Positions 17,185 through 26,430 of a stretch of 64,000 bases of DNA are shown here, one piece after another (within the stretch, counting starts at the first letter, position 1; the number at the start of each line of letters is the position of its first letter). A program made the position numbers and the translations under genes. Below the pieces are notes generated by a model. It worked only from the letters and a program-made list of their open reading frames with translations, searched no databases and was not told where the DNA came from. The DNA is taken from contig NZ_SHKI01000003.1 in the NCBI RefSeq assembly GCF_004217175.1, forward strand, positions 372,697 through 436,696. Reading direction: 5' to 3'. Source of the stretch: Leucobacter luti. Its GTDB lineage: Bacteria > Actinomycetota > Actinomycetes > Actinomycetales > Microbacteriaceae.

Positions 17185-18543
17185 TTAGTGCCGAACGGTC
17201 ATGAGGTTCGCGAACTCGTCGATCCCCAACGGACCGAGCTCGCGTCCGATCCCGGAGCGCTTGATGCCGCCGAACGGGAGGTCCGCCTGGGACCCGCCAG
17301 CCTGGTTGACGTAGCTCATTCCAGCATCGATACGGGAAGCAACCGCGCGTGCACGCTCGCGGTCGGCGCTAAACACACTCGATCCGAGCCCAAAGGTGGT
17401 GTCGTTCGCGAGGCGGACCGCGGCGTCGACGTCATGCGCACGATAGACCACCACCACTGGCCCGAAGATCTCCTCTTCATAGGCGGCAGTCCCCGGCAGC
17501 ACGCCGCTGAGCACGGCAGGGCTCATGAGCGAGCTCACCGAGTCCACCAGCTCCCCGCCGGTGTGCAGTTCGGCCCCCTCGTCAACCGCACGGCGCACCT
17601 GTGCTGCCACCTCCTCGGCTGCGGCGCGTGAGACGAGCGGGGCAACCGTCGTTGACGCAGCCGCCGGGTCGCCTGCGCGATGCGCCCGGGTGGCCGAGAC
17701 CACGGCGCTCAGCATTTCGTCATACAACTCGTCGAGCACAATGATGCGCTTCGGTGCGTTGCACGCCTGGCCCGCGTTGCTGAGCCGCGACGCAACAATA
17801 TCGGCCGCGGTCTCAGCGACGTCTTCCGAGTCAAGCACGATCAACGGATCCGATCCACCGAGTTCGAGCACGACCTTGGTGAGGTGCCGGCCCGCGGCCT
17901 CCGCGACCGCGCGACCGGCTCGCTCGCTTCCGGTCAGCGAGACGCCCTGCACCGCGGGGTGCGCGATCACAGACTCTACCTGGGCGGCGGAGATGAAGAG
18001 GTTTCGGTAGACCCCTGCGGGCACGCCCGCCGCCGCCAGCACCTCGACGATCGCGAGCGCGGTCTCGGGGCAGTTCGAGGCGTGCTTCAGCAGCATCGTG
18101 TTGCCGAGCACCAGGTTGGGTGCAACAAACCGCGCCACCTGATAGACGGGGTAGTTCCAGGGCATGACGCCGAGGATCACGCCGGTCGGCCGGCGGCGAA
18201 TGGTCGCGGCGCCTCCCACGATGTCGAGCGGCTGGTCAGCGAGCAGATCCGCCGCCGCATCCGCGTAGTACCTGAATATCGATGCGACGGTTGAGATCTC
18301 CCCGCGCCCCTCAGCTGGGATCTTGCCCATTTCGCGGGCCATCAGCGCGGCAAACTCCTCACTGCGCGCTTCAAACTCATCGGCGATGCGGTGCGCGGTC
18401 TCGGCCCGCTCCGCCACCGGGCGCCCGGCCCACTCGGCGAATGCCGCGTGGGCCACAGCGATCTCAGACTGTGCGTGGTCGTCGCTGAGCGTCTCGTATT
18501 CGCTCAGGGCTTGCCCGGTCATCGGGTCTACTCCTCGAAACAT
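17185..18543 (-). CDS. Succinate-semialdehyde dehydrogenase-like aldehyde dehydrogenase
   Basis: NAD(P)-dependent aldehyde dehydrogenase, 452 residues. ILGVMPWNYPVYQ, VSLTGSERAG, the general-base Glu in VLELGGSDPLIV and the catalytic Cys in NAGQACNAPKRI are intact; EEEIFGPVVVV and NDTTFGLGSSVF complete the fold. It is closest in style to the GabD/succinate-semialdehyde branch. It starts with ATG after GAGAGGACCTC and is the last gene of the BMP-transporter operon, 58 bases after the XylX-like dehydratase. It may oxidise 2-ketoglutaric, succinic or glycol-type semialdehyde produced by this locus; a second dehydrogenase at 27935 covers the ketoglutaric step. Confidence 0.9.
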   Translation of the reverse strand: MFRGVDPMTGQALSEYETLSDDHAQSEIAVAHAAFAEWAGRPVAERAETAHRIADEFEARSEEFAALMAREMGKIPAEGRGEISTVASIFRYYADAAADLLADQPLDIVGGAATIRRRPTGVILGVMPWNYPVYQVARFVAPNLVLGNTMLLKHASNCPETALAIVEVLAAAGVPAGVYRNLFISAAQVESVIAHPAVQGVSLTGSERAGRAVAEAAGRHLTKVVLELGGSDPLIVLDSEDVAETAADIVASRLSNAGQACNAPKRIIVLDELYDEMLSAVVSATRAHRAGDPAAASTTVAPLVSRAAAEEVAAQVRRAVDEGAELHTGGELVDSVSSLMSPAVLSGVLPGTAAYEEEIFGPVVVVYRAHDVDAAVRLANDTTFGLGSSVFSADRERARAVASRIDAGMSYVNQAGGSQADLPFGGIKRSGIGRELGPLGIDEFANLMTVRH

Positions 18544-18601
18544 GAGGTCCTCTCGGTGTGGGTGTGTGCGGTGTGGTCCCGGGGCGCGGCGAAGCGCCGG
18601 G

Positions 18602-19780
18602 TCACAGAAGGCTGCGCTCGCGCAGGTTCGTGAACGTGTCCCAGATGCCGACGGTCCACCTCGGTGCCGTCTGCGCGTGCGTCACGGTGTTGATCAGTGC
18701 CCCGAGCTGTGGGTTCGAAATGCTCACCCGATCGCCTAGCTCGTGCGTGAAGCCCGCGCCGGGCGCCCGGCGGTCCTGCGTTGGAGCAAAGAGCGTTCCG
18801 GTGAACAGCACGAACCCGTCCGGATACTGGTGGTGGTCGCCCCACGCGTGACGGATCAGATCCGCGGGATCACGGCTGATATTGCGCATCGAGCTGAACC
18901 CGTCCAGCACGAATCCCTCGGGCCCGTCGACCCGCAACCGTACGTCGAGCCCCCGCACGGAGTCGAGGTCGAAGCCGTCGTCGAACACGCGCACGAACGG
19001 CCCGATCGCGCACGAGGCGTTGTTGTCCTTCGCCTCGGTCAGGAGCAGTGCACTGCGGCCTTCGAAGTCGCGCAGGTTCACGTCGTTCCCAAGCGCCGCA
19101 CCGATCGCGACCCCGTCCGCGCGCACCACGAGCACCACTTCCGGCTCCGGGTTGTTCCAGCTCGAGTTCGCGTGCACGCCGATCGCCTGCCCCGTGCCCA
19201 CCGAGGACAGCACCGCCGCCTTCGTGAAGATCTCCGGGTCGGGGCCGATCCCCACTTCGAGGTACTGCGACCAGAGTCCCTCCGCCTGCAGCACCGTCTT
19301 CACTCGCGCGGCCTCGGGCGAACCGGGCACAATGCTCGAGATCGCACCACCGATCGTCTCGATCAGCTGATCGCGGATCGCCTCCGCACGGGCCGCATCG
19401 CCGCCCGCCCGCTCCTCGATCACGCGCTCGAGCATTGACTCCACGAAGGTCACCCCGGCAGCTTTCACCACCTGCAGGTCGATTGGCGCGAGAAGCCGCA
19501 GTTCGGCCCCGACCGGGGCAAGCGTGTCTGCGGCGAGCGCGTCGTCGAGCGACCAGCGGGCACGCGCGGAGTCCTCGCGCGCGGCGCGCAGCGCGGCGGC
19601 GAGCTCGGCGCGGGCGAAGAGCACCGAGGTGGTCGGACCAAGGTCAGTGATGTCGACCAGCTCTGCACCGTCCACGAGCACCAGGCAGGCACCGCCCACC
19701 GCTGGATCATGCAGCCGCCCGACCAGCAGCGCTCCGGGATCCTCGGGCAGGACATCCTCCCCGCGCAATGCCTCAGACAT
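18602..19780 (-). CDS. FAH-family XylX-like 2-keto-3-deoxy-acid dehydratase
   Basis: Fumarylacetoacetate hydrolase-fold enzyme, 392 residues. Length and segments LKAAGVTFxxSxLERVIEERA-like (VKAAGVTFVESMLERVIEER), NNPEPEVVLVV, GNDVNLRDFEGRSALLL, AKDNNASCAIGPF and HQYPDGFVLFTGTLFAPTQD match, from memory, the Caulobacter XylX group that converts 2-keto-3-deoxy-D-xylonate to 2-ketoglutaric semialdehyde (Weimberg pathway). Metal-binding acidic residues EPE and D in GNDVN are present. The ATG at 19780 overlaps the upstream VOC gene by eight bases; the longer open frame is not used. A role in sugar-acid dehydration is well supported by the partner at 27935; the exact stereoisomer is unknown. Confidence 0.88.
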   Translation of the reverse strand: MSEALRGEDVLPEDPGALLVGRLHDPAVGGACLVLVDGAELVDITDLGPTTSVLFARAELAAALRAAREDSARARWSLDDALAADTLAPVGAELRLLAPIDLQVVKAAGVTFVESMLERVIEERAGGDAARAEAIRDQLIETIGGAISSIVPGSPEAARVKTVLQAEGLWSQYLEVGIGPDPEIFTKAAVLSSVGTGQAIGVHANSSWNNPEPEVVLVVRADGVAIGAALGNDVNLRDFEGRSALLLTEAKDNNASCAIGPFVRVFDDGFDLDSVRGLDVRLRVDGPEGFVLDGFSSMRNISRDPADLIRHAWGDHHQYPDGFVLFTGTLFAPTQDRRAPGAGFTHELGDRVSISNPQLGALINTVTHAQTAPRWTVGIWDTFTNLRERSLL

Positions 19781-20252
19781 TTTCAACTCCCTCGTGTGTG
19801 CTGCCAACGATGCCCGGTTCGCCGCCCTCGTACCAGGCGAAGAACTCCCAAAACTCCCCGTTCGGCCCGTCGAAGTAGACGCAGCGGGCGTTCCAGGGGT
19901 AATCCCGGGGCTCGGAGACGAACTCGACCCCGCGCTCCCGGTACTCCTCGTACACTCGGTCGATCGCTTCCGGAGATTCGAGCTCACACGCGAGCATCAC
20001 CGTGCGTGCTGGCGCCGCGGCGTCGTGCCCCGGGATTCCCGTGGCGCGTTCAAGCTGCGCGTTCTCCCACACCGCGAGGATCACGCCCGGGCCCTCGAAG
20101 TCGGCGAAGCCGGGCATCCGGCTCCGCAGGGTGAAGCCAAGCTGTTGTGTGTAGAAGTCGACGCTGCGATCGACGTCCGGGGTGACAAGGCAGATATCGG
20201 TGATGGTCGGCTGGCGCCGCGCCACGGCACCGCTACTTGGTTGAGGGGTCAT
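19773..20252 (-). CDS. VOC-family (glyoxalase/extradiol fold) protein
   Basis: Small vicinal-oxygen-chelate protein, 159 residues. ITDICLVTPDVDRSVDFYTQQLGF is the N-terminal module; CVYFDGPNGEFWEFFAW is the C-terminal module with the final metal-ligand Glu. The first His ligand typical of glyoxalase I is replaced (ICLV), so the chemistry may be an isomerisation, lyase or binding function. It overlaps the deaminase-like gene upstream and the dehydratase gene downstream, so it belongs to the same pathway. The ATG at 20252 is a guess among possible starts; a GTG at 20225 is an alternative. Confidence 0.8.
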   Translation of the reverse strand: MTPQPSSGAVARRQPTITDICLVTPDVDRSVDFYTQQLGFTLRSRMPGFADFEGPGVILAVWENAQLERATGIPGHDAAAPARTVMLACELESPEAIDRVYEEYRERGVEFVSEPRDYPWNARCVYFDGPNGEFWEFFAWYEGGEPGIVGSTHEGVENV

Positions 20253-20673
20253 CAGGGGTCCAATCGTTTTCAAAGGGGAACATCCATCGCTGCGGCAGCA
20301 GGAGCTCGGCGGGCGCCATTGCGACCGATCCGCGATCATCGATCATCACGTCGGCGCGCTGCGCGTAGGTGCCCATGAGCTCGCGGCAGACGCCACACGG
20401 GTTCGTCACCACGGTCTCGCCCGCGCTGTTGCGACACACCGCGACCATCGCGGTGATCTCGCCGGCGCCGGCCATTTCAGCGTTTGCGATCGCGGACGAC
20501 TCGGCGCAGACATTGATTCGGCGCGAGCCGATGTGCAGGCCGAGGTACACCCGGCCGTCGCTTGCGCGCACGGCCGCTGCAACCTGGTGCAGTTCGGGGT
20601 GATGCCGCGATTCAAGCAGTGCGCGAGCTGCGCGAAACAGTTCGACGTCGTCGGGTGTGGGGGTGTGCAGCAT
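20233..20673 (-). CDS. Cytidine deaminase-like zinc enzyme, atypical substrate loop
   Basis: Member of the cytidine deaminase fold, 146 residues. The zinc and proton-transfer residues are visible as CAES and PCGVCRE. In standard cytidine deaminases an NxE (NVEN) motif that holds the ribose precedes the catalytic CAE; here the equivalent stretch reads LHIGSRRINV and the motif is absent. The protein may therefore deaminate another aminopyrimidine or heterocycle. ATG shares one base with the TAA of the permease gene order (TAATG), so it is transcribed and translated with the importer. Confidence 0.85.
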   Translation of the reverse strand: MLHTPTPDDVELFRAARALLESRHHPELHQVAAAVRASDGRVYLGLHIGSRRINVCAESSAIANAEMAGAGEITAMVAVCRNSAGETVVTNPCGVCRELMGTYAQRADVMIDDRGSVAMAPAELLLPQRWMFPFENDWTPDDPSTK

Positions 20674-21596
20674 TACGCCTCCTCAAGCTTGGGGGTCGCG
20701 ATCCGCATACCGCCCGAGCGGGAGGTCCGCGCGAGCACCACGAGCCCGATGAACGCAACAACGTATGGCAGCATCTGCGCGAACTGGGGCGGCATCACCG
20801 TCGCATCGACCAGGATCGAGACCGCCGTAGCCAGCCCGAACAGCACGCACATGAGCGTCAGTAGCCCAACCTTCCCGCGGCAGAAAATCACCGCGGCGAG
20901 CGCGACGAACCCGAGTCCGCTGGTCATCCCCTCAGTAAAGAGGGAGAGCTGCCCCATGCTGAGCTGCACCCCGGCGAGGGCGCACATCGTGAAGCACCAC
21001 ACCTGGGCGAGAATTCGCATGAGGGTCACGTTGCCGCCCGCGGAGGCAAGCGCCTCGGGGTGTTCACCGGCGGCCTTCATGTGCCGCGCCACAACGGTGT
21101 ACCGTGCGGCGAGCGCGAGCCCGATGACGATGACCCAGCTGAGGTAGGTGAGGACAGTGTGCCCCGAAAGCACCGCGCCAAGAATCGGGACCTCGTCGAT
21201 CCCGGGGATGACAATTTTGGGCAGCTTGGGGATCGCGGGATCGCTGAGCGTGCCCTTCACCCCGTAGAGACTTCGCAGCAGATAGACAGTGGCGCCTCCG
21301 GCGAAGATGTTCAGCACGATACCGGCAACGAACACGTTGACACGGAACACCGAGACGAGAATCCCGAAAAGCGCACCGGCAATCGCCCCCAGCAGCAGTG
21401 TCAGCAGCACAGCGAGCACAGCGTTTCCGGTCGCGAGGCCGATCACCACACCGAAGAACGCACCGAACAGCATGGCCCCTTCGAGTCCAACGTTCAGGTC
21501 CTTTGTCCACTCGGTCAGCAAGCAGCCGAGCGCGGCGAGCAAGATCGGCGTGATGAACCGGATTCCCGAAGAGAGAAATGCGTCGAGAATATCCAT
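20673..21596 (-). CDS. BMP-type ABC transporter permease 2
   Basis: Membrane permease of the branched-chain/ribose (BPD_transp_2) class used in nucleoside importers, 307 residues with about eight or nine hydrophobic segments. LLTEWTKDLNVGLEGAMLFGAF is the signature found in the second nucleoside permease (NupQ/YufQ type). The gene starts four bases after the first permease stops and ends by overlapping the deaminase-like gene. Confidence 0.92.
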   Translation of the reverse strand: MDILDAFLSSGIRFITPILLAALGCLLTEWTKDLNVGLEGAMLFGAFFGVVIGLATGNAVLAVLLTLLLGAIAGALFGILVSVFRVNVFVAGIVLNIFAGGATVYLLRSLYGVKGTLSDPAIPKLPKIVIPGIDEVPILGAVLSGHTVLTYLSWVIVIGLALAARYTVVARHMKAAGEHPEALASAGGNVTLMRILAQVWCFTMCALAGVQLSMGQLSLFTEGMTSGLGFVALAAVIFCRGKVGLLTLMCVLFGLATAVSILVDATVMPPQFAQMLPYVVAFIGLVVLARTSRSGGMRIATPKLEEA

Positions 21597-21599
21597 GAT

Positions 21600-22697
21600 C
21601 TAGCGCTCCTTCCGAGCGGTCAGACGAGCCCAGAGGCTCGCGACCCGCGTGAACAGGCCCGCACGTGCCGCGACAACGATGATGATGATGGAGATGAGCA
21701 CGCTCGAGAGCTCGGAGGGGACCGTCGACACCTGTTCGATGCCGCGCGCGGTGGAGCGCATGATGCTGTAGATCCCAACCCAGATGATCGTGGGAATCGG
21801 CTTCGCCCGCGCAACGAGCGCGATGAGCACGGCGTCCCACCCAATTCCCGAGCCAATCTCTGTCCAGTAGCGCCCCTGCGACGCGGTCACGAGCAGGGAC
21901 CCGGCCACCGCGGCAAACGCACCGCTCACAACCATTGACCTGATCTGGGACCGAGCGGTATCGATCCCCGAGGTGGCGGCGAATCCGGGCGCGCTGCCGG
22001 TCATTCGCCAGCGGTAGCCGGTGACGCTGCGCTCGCTGAGCCACCACACAAATCCGGCGACCGCGACCACCAGCACGATGCTCCAGGTCAGTCCCGTGCG
22101 GGGAATGATCTCCGTGAACATCGCCGTGTCAAACACGCGCTGCGTGGTGCCGCTCTGACGCGAGGGGTCTCGGAGCGGACCCGTGACCAGGTAGGTGCAG
22201 AACAGAATCACGATGTAGTTCGAGAGCAGCGACGAGACCACCTCGTCGACGTTCCATTTCGCGCGCAACCACCCGAGCCCGCCCGCAATGAGGCCACCAA
22301 CGAGCGCGGCCGCGGCGGTCGCGAGGAGCAGGTGCAGGCCCGAGAACACTGGCCCGATGTAGGCACCGACGATCGCGGCCGCCATCGCTCCCGCATAGAC
22401 CTGCCCCTCGGCTCCGAGGTTGAACATACCCGAGCGGAACGCGAGCGATACGCCCAGCGCAGCGACAACGAGGGGGAGTCCCCACGCGAGAGTACGAGCG
22501 ATCGCGGTCGGGCTGCCGAGCGAATACTCAAACCCTGCACCGATCGTGGGCAGCGCCGCATACCCCTGGACCTGGATGAGCACCACTGCTGCGAGCGCAG
22601 CGATGATCAGCACAAACGCGCCGTTTCTGATGGTGCGCAGCGTGTGCGCTGACGCGCGCTTCGACTGCGCGATGATGACTGCTGTGGTGTTCGTCAC
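21600..22697 (-). CDS. BMP-type ABC transporter permease 1
   Basis: Membrane permease of nucleoside-class importers, 365 residues. The FRSGMFNLGAEGQVYAGAM segment is the family hallmark (NupP/YufP type), followed by GGLIAGGLGWLRAKWNVDEVVSSLLSN-type sequence. Start ATG overlaps the ATPase stop (ATGA). With the second permease it forms a heterodimeric channel. Confidence 0.93.
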   Translation of the reverse strand: MTNTTAVIIAQSKRASAHTLRTIRNGAFVLIIAALAAVVLIQVQGYAALPTIGAGFEYSLGSPTAIARTLAWGLPLVVAALGVSLAFRSGMFNLGAEGQVYAGAMAAAIVGAYIGPVFSGLHLLLATAAAALVGGLIAGGLGWLRAKWNVDEVVSSLLSNYIVILFCTYLVTGPLRDPSRQSGTTQRVFDTAMFTEIIPRTGLTWSIVLVVAVAGFVWWLSERSVTGYRWRMTGSAPGFAATSGIDTARSQIRSMVVSGAFAAVAGSLLVTASQGRYWTEIGSGIGWDAVLIALVARAKPIPTIIWVGIYSIMRSTARGIEQVSTVPSELSSVLISIIIIVVAARAGLFTRVASLWARLTARKER

Positions 22698-24250
22698 GAT
22701 TCCTCCCCCGTGGTGCCGGCGCCGACCATGTGCACGCCGAGCAGCTCCCGCGACGTCGCCTCTGCCTGCTCTTCGGCGACGATCTCGCCCTCGTACATGA
22801 CGAGGATCCGGTCGCTGAGCCGCAGCAGCTCGTCGAGATCAGCCGAGATGAGCAGCACCGCGCTGCCCGCCGCTGCGGCATCAATAATGCGTTCGTAGAT
22901 GAAATCGATGGCGCCCAGGTCCACGCCACGCGTCGGCTGCGAGAGGACCAGGAGCTTCGGCGTCTCTTCGAGCTCGCGTGCGATGACGATCTTCTGCTGG
23001 TTGCCGCCCGAAAGGTACGCGCAACGCGTGTCGATCGAGGCGGTCCGAATTCGATGACGGTCGACCAGGCCGGATGCCCACTCGCGCGTCGCACGCGGGA
23101 GTGCTCGCGACAGCCACGGCCACCGTGTCACGCGTCGAATTTTTCCCGCTGCAAGCCCCTCGAGCACGGACCCGTTCATCGGGATTCCCTCGCGCTGCCG
23201 GTCCTCGGGCACGAACGAGAGGCCTCGATCCCGGCGCGCTGAGACCGACTGCCCCACGATGCTCTCGCCGTCGAGCGCGACGTCGCCAGCCGTGGCGTCT
23301 GCCTGGCCGACAAGCGCTTCCACGAGCGCGCTCTGCCCGTTACCTTCGACGCCCGCGACTCCCACGATTTCGCCCGGCCGCACCGTGAAGCTCACCCCGG
23401 CGAGCGCCGCGTCGTGCGCCGCTGCCCCCGTTGCGAGGGCAGACACGCGAAGCATCGGCGCTTCCGCAATGCGGTGGTCTCGCGCCACACGCCCCAGGTT
23501 GACGTCGCCCCGCCCCGTCATTGCCGCGACCACGCCCTCCGTTGTGGCGTCGCGCGCGCGGAGCGACTCTACGGTCCGCCCCTGGCGCAGAACAGTGATC
23601 CGGTCGGCGATCTCAAAGACCTCTCGCAGTTTGTGCGAGATGAACACGATCGCGGCTTGCTCTTCAACCGCGAGCCGCCGCAGTAGCACGAACAGCTCAC
23701 GTGTCTCCGCGGGGGTGAGTACCGCGGTCGGTTCGTCAAGCACGATCACGCGCGCGCCGCGGTAGAGCACCTTCATGATCTCGAGCTTCTGCTGCGTGGC
23801 GACGCTCAGATCTCCCACGATCGCGTCCGGGTCGACAGTCACCCCGAGGCGCTCGGCTACCGGGGCAATTGCCGCAGCGGCGGCCTGCGCGCTGTAGCCT
23901 CCGCCACGGTGCGGCTCCGCACCGAGGACAACGTTCTCGGCCACGGTGAATGACGGAACGAGCATGAAGTGCTGGTGCACCATCCCGATTCCCGCTCGGA
24001 TCGCGTCGCTGGGCCGGTGAAACTCAACCGCCTGGCCGTCGAGTTTCACCGTTCCGGCGTCTGCCCGATACATTCCGAACAGAATGCGCATGAGCGTCGT
24101 TTTTCCCGCGCCGTTCTCACCCACAAGCGCGTGAATCTCACCCGGATACAGCGTGAGGTCGACGCAATCATTTGCGAGCACTTCTCCGAACCGCTTCGTG
24201 ATCCCACGCAGCTCAAGCGCCGGCGTCGGCGCCCCTGGGGTGTCACTCAT
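22694..24250 (-). CDS. BMP-type ABC transporter ATPase (two ATP-binding domains)
   Basis: Tandem-domain ATPase of the RbsA/NupO (YufO) group, 518 residues. Domain 1 has Walker A GENGAGKTT, signature LSVATQQKLEI and Walker B VIVLDEPTAVL. Domain 2 has a degenerate Walker A (GVEGNGQSAL), signature LSGGNQQKIVIAREL and LLVLSQPTRGVD. One degenerate site is usual in this group. ATG at 24250 overlaps the stop of the binding-protein gene by eight bases and gives the normal family length. Confidence 0.95.
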   Translation of the reverse strand: MSDTPGAPTPALELRGITKRFGEVLANDCVDLTLYPGEIHALVGENGAGKTTLMRILFGMYRADAGTVKLDGQAVEFHRPSDAIRAGIGMVHQHFMLVPSFTVAENVVLGAEPHRGGGYSAQAAAAAIAPVAERLGVTVDPDAIVGDLSVATQQKLEIMKVLYRGARVIVLDEPTAVLTPAETRELFVLLRRLAVEEQAAIVFISHKLREVFEIADRITVLRQGRTVESLRARDATTEGVVAAMTGRGDVNLGRVARDHRIAEAPMLRVSALATGAAAHDAALAGVSFTVRPGEIVGVAGVEGNGQSALVEALVGQADATAGDVALDGESIVGQSVSARRDRGLSFVPEDRQREGIPMNGSVLEGLAAGKIRRVTRWPWLSRALPRATREWASGLVDRHRIRTASIDTRCAYLSGGNQQKIVIARELEETPKLLVLSQPTRGVDLGAIDFIYERIIDAAAAGSAVLLISADLDELLRLSDRILVMYEGEIVAEEQAEATSRELLGVHMVGAGTTGEES

Positions 24251-25265
24251 TGATCTGCACGTCTCCGGCCACGATCGCTTCCTGCAATTCCTCGAGCGCC
24301 GAAATGCCTTCGGAGTCGACGAGCGCCTCGTCATAGGCCATCGCCCAGCCGTCCTCGGCGAATCCGAAGTCGAGCACAGCTCCGCGTTCGAGCGTGCCAT
24401 CGACGTACTGCTCGGTCAGGTCAACGATCACTGAGTCGACCCGCATGATGAGACTGCCCGGCACACTCCCCGGCGCGAGCGCCGACTTGTCGGCAACCAC
24501 TCCGATCGGCGCGACCTGTGCCCCGGCCTTCGCGGCGTCGAACACACCCGATCCCGAAAGCCCGGCGTAGGCGAACATCGCGTAGGCGCCGCGCGTGCTC
24601 GCAAGCGTGGTGGCAATTTCGGCACCCTTGCCCGGGTCGACGAAGCTCCCGACGTACTGCGATGCGACCGATTGGTCCGCCGCAACCTGAGCCACGCCCT
24701 GCGTGTACCCGGATTCGCAGTTCTCGACCACGGGAGCGTTCACCCCTCCGATGAACCCGGCGGTCGAAGCACCGGCCGCCGCGTTCACGGTTGCGGCGAG
24801 TGCACCGGCCATGAAGCACCCCTCCTGGGTGCGGAACACCGCCGAGGTGATCTCCGGGCTTCCGGCCTCGCCGTCGATGAAGACGAACTGCGTGTCAGGG
24901 TTTGCCTCGGCGGCGTCGACCATCGCATCGATCGCCTCGAACCCGAGCACGTACACGATGTCGTTCCGGTCGGCCGCGTCCTGCAGCAGCGGAGCGAAGT
25001 TCTGCGCCTCAAGCTGCCCCTCGTACGTATTGACCGTCGCGCCGAAGCTTTCGACGAGCGTGTCCTCAGCCAGGCTCGCCTGGTCGAAGAAGTCACCGTC
25101 GCCAAAGGCGTTATCGACGAAGATCCCGATGTTGAGTGCGTCGGCGTCACCGCCGCCGGCGGACGGAGCCTGCCCGCTGCAGCCGGCGAGCGCCAGGGCG
25201 GCGGCCGCGGTGAGTGCGAGTGCCGCGAGCGGCCGGGTGCGGTGCAAAGAGTGGTTCGGAGTCAC
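24243..25265 (-). CDS. BMP-family substrate-binding lipoprotein
   Basis: Basic membrane protein (BMP/PnrA/Med) family binding lipoprotein, 340 residues, first gene of the minus operon. Signal peptide ends in lipobox LAGC. Family segments include GIFVDNAFGDGDFFDQASL, VYVLGFEAIDAMVDAAEANPDTQFVFIDG and FRTQEGCFMAGALAA. The GTG at 25265 is preferred over an ATG 15 bases upstream because GGAGGG lies seven bases before it. Members of this family generally bind purine or pyrimidine nucleosides, which with the deaminase-like neighbour suggests a nucleoside-like ligand. Confidence 0.92.
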   Translation of the reverse strand: MTPNHSLHRTRPLAALALTAAAALALAGCSGQAPSAGGGDADALNIGIFVDNAFGDGDFFDQASLAEDTLVESFGATVNTYEGQLEAQNFAPLLQDAADRNDIVYVLGFEAIDAMVDAAEANPDTQFVFIDGEAGSPEITSAVFRTQEGCFMAGALAATVNAAAGASTAGFIGGVNAPVVENCESGYTQGVAQVAADQSVASQYVGSFVDPGKGAEIATTLASTRGAYAMFAYAGLSGSGVFDAAKAGAQVAPIGVVADKSALAPGSVPGSLIMRVDSVIVDLTEQYVDGTLERGAVLDFGFAEDGWAMAYDEALVDSEGISALEELQEAIVAGDVQINE

Positions 25266-25449
25266 GAGTTTTCCCTCCATTGGGTGTGCTCAGCGTTCTG
25301 TGGGTGACCCTCTGGCCGGGCCGCGCAGAGGCGTCCAGGCCGGTCGAGTTCATTCATACTATGATACGATCAAATAAATTTCCACTCGGATTTCACGCAC
25401 ACACTCATCGCTGAGTCGCGCCGAAGTCCGCCGTCCAGAGAGGATCGGC
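25266..25449. promoter_or_regulatory. Divergent promoter of the two-armed catabolic locus
   Basis: A 184-base divide between the binding-protein gene and the hydroxyacid dehydrogenase gene. An A/T-rich core at about 25350-25385 contrasts with the GC-rich background and probably contains both promoters. Within it TGAT-ACG-ATCA (25362-25372) is a short inverted repeat, a candidate site for the FadR-type regulator encoded at 26431. Exact -35/-10 boxes are not convincing. Confidence 0.4.
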
Positions 25450-26406
25450 ATGCCCCCACGCATTGTCGTCACCGACCACGCTTTCGCAGACACCCGCCAT
25501 GAACAATCGGCGGCGGCGGCGCTCGGCGCGGCGTTTGAGGAGCACGCGGTGTCGACGGAGGCCGACACCGCCCGTGTCGTCGCGGAGGCCGACGTCGCCT
25601 TCGTGAACTTCGCCCCGATGACCGAGCGCGTGATCGCCGCGATGAAGCCTGGGAGCAGCATCATCCGCTACGGAATCGGAGTCGACAATGTCGACCTCGC
25701 CGCGGCCACGGCCCGCGGGGTGCGCGTCGCAAACGTGCCCGATTATGGCGTCGAGACGGTCGCGGATCACGCTGCCGCGTCCCTCGTCGCCCTCGCGCGG
25801 CGTCTCCCCTTCTACGATCGCGCAATTCGGACGGACATCTGGGTCGCGCCCACCGGCCTCGGACCGGTTCGCAGCCTGCGCCAGCACACTGTGGGGCTCC
25901 TCGGGTTCGGACGCATCGCCCAGGCCGTGCATCAGCGCATGCGCTCGTTCGGAGCGACCACCATCGCCCACGATCCGTTCTGCCCCGCCGAGGTGTTCGC
26001 TGCGGCGGGGGTCGAGTCAGTCTCGCTCGCAGAACTCGCGGTGCGCACCACCGCACTCTCGGTTCACGCCCCACTCACACCCGACACCGAGCACGTGATC
26101 AACGCCGAGTTCCTCGCGAGCATGCCCCCGGGATCAGTCGTTGTGAACACCGCACGCGGCGGGCTCATCGACGAGGCGGCGCTCGCCGCGGCGCTCGACT
26201 CTGGGCACCTCGCTGGGGCGGCCCTCGACGTGACTCGGCCGGAGCCGGTTCCGGCCGACTCCCACCTGCGCGCAACTGCACGCCTCCTCCTGACCCCGCA
26301 CGCCGCGTTCTACGATGAGGAATCACTAGATAATCTGCAGCGCCTCGCCAGCGAGGAGGCAGTGCGTGCAGTCACTGGCGAGCCGCTCCGGTGCCAGGTT
26401 GCCTGA
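25450..26406 (+). CDS. D-2-hydroxyacid dehydrogenase (locus 1)
   Basis: NAD-dependent dehydrogenase of the D-isomer/CtBP-like group, 318 residues. GLLGFGRIAQAVHQRM is the Rossmann GxGxxA/G loop. Catalytic Arg is in NTARGGLID, Glu in the DVTRPEPVP region and His in LTPHAAFYDEES. AGAGAGGA precedes the ATG. It is the first gene of the plus arm, with regulator, SDR and semialdehyde dehydrogenase. It may interconvert a 2-hydroxy and a 2-keto sugar acid feeding the dehydratase. The protein resembles the second copy at 32020 in the VPDYGxE(T/D)V(A/S)DHA region. Confidence 0.9.
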   Translation: MPPRIVVTDHAFADTRHEQSAAAALGAAFEEHAVSTEADTARVVAEADVAFVNFAPMTERVIAAMKPGSSIIRYGIGVDNVDLAAATARGVRVANVPDYGVETVADHAAASLVALARRLPFYDRAIRTDIWVAPTGLGPVRSLRQHTVGLLGFGRIAQAVHQRMRSFGATTIAHDPFCPAEVFAAAGVESVSLAELAVRTTALSVHAPLTPDTEHVINAEFLASMPPGSVVVNTARGGLIDEAALAAALDSGHLAGAALDVTRPEPVPADSHLRATARLLLTPHAAFYDEESLDNLQRLASEEAVRAVTGEPLRCQVA

Positions 26407-26430
26407 AACAGCACAGACAGGATCCGACCG

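Noticed and set aside
15927..17204. A 425-codon plus-strand open frame crossing the 15-base repeats
   Set aside because: Most of it is antisense to the quinone oxidoreductase gene; the repeats keep many frames open and no start signal is present.
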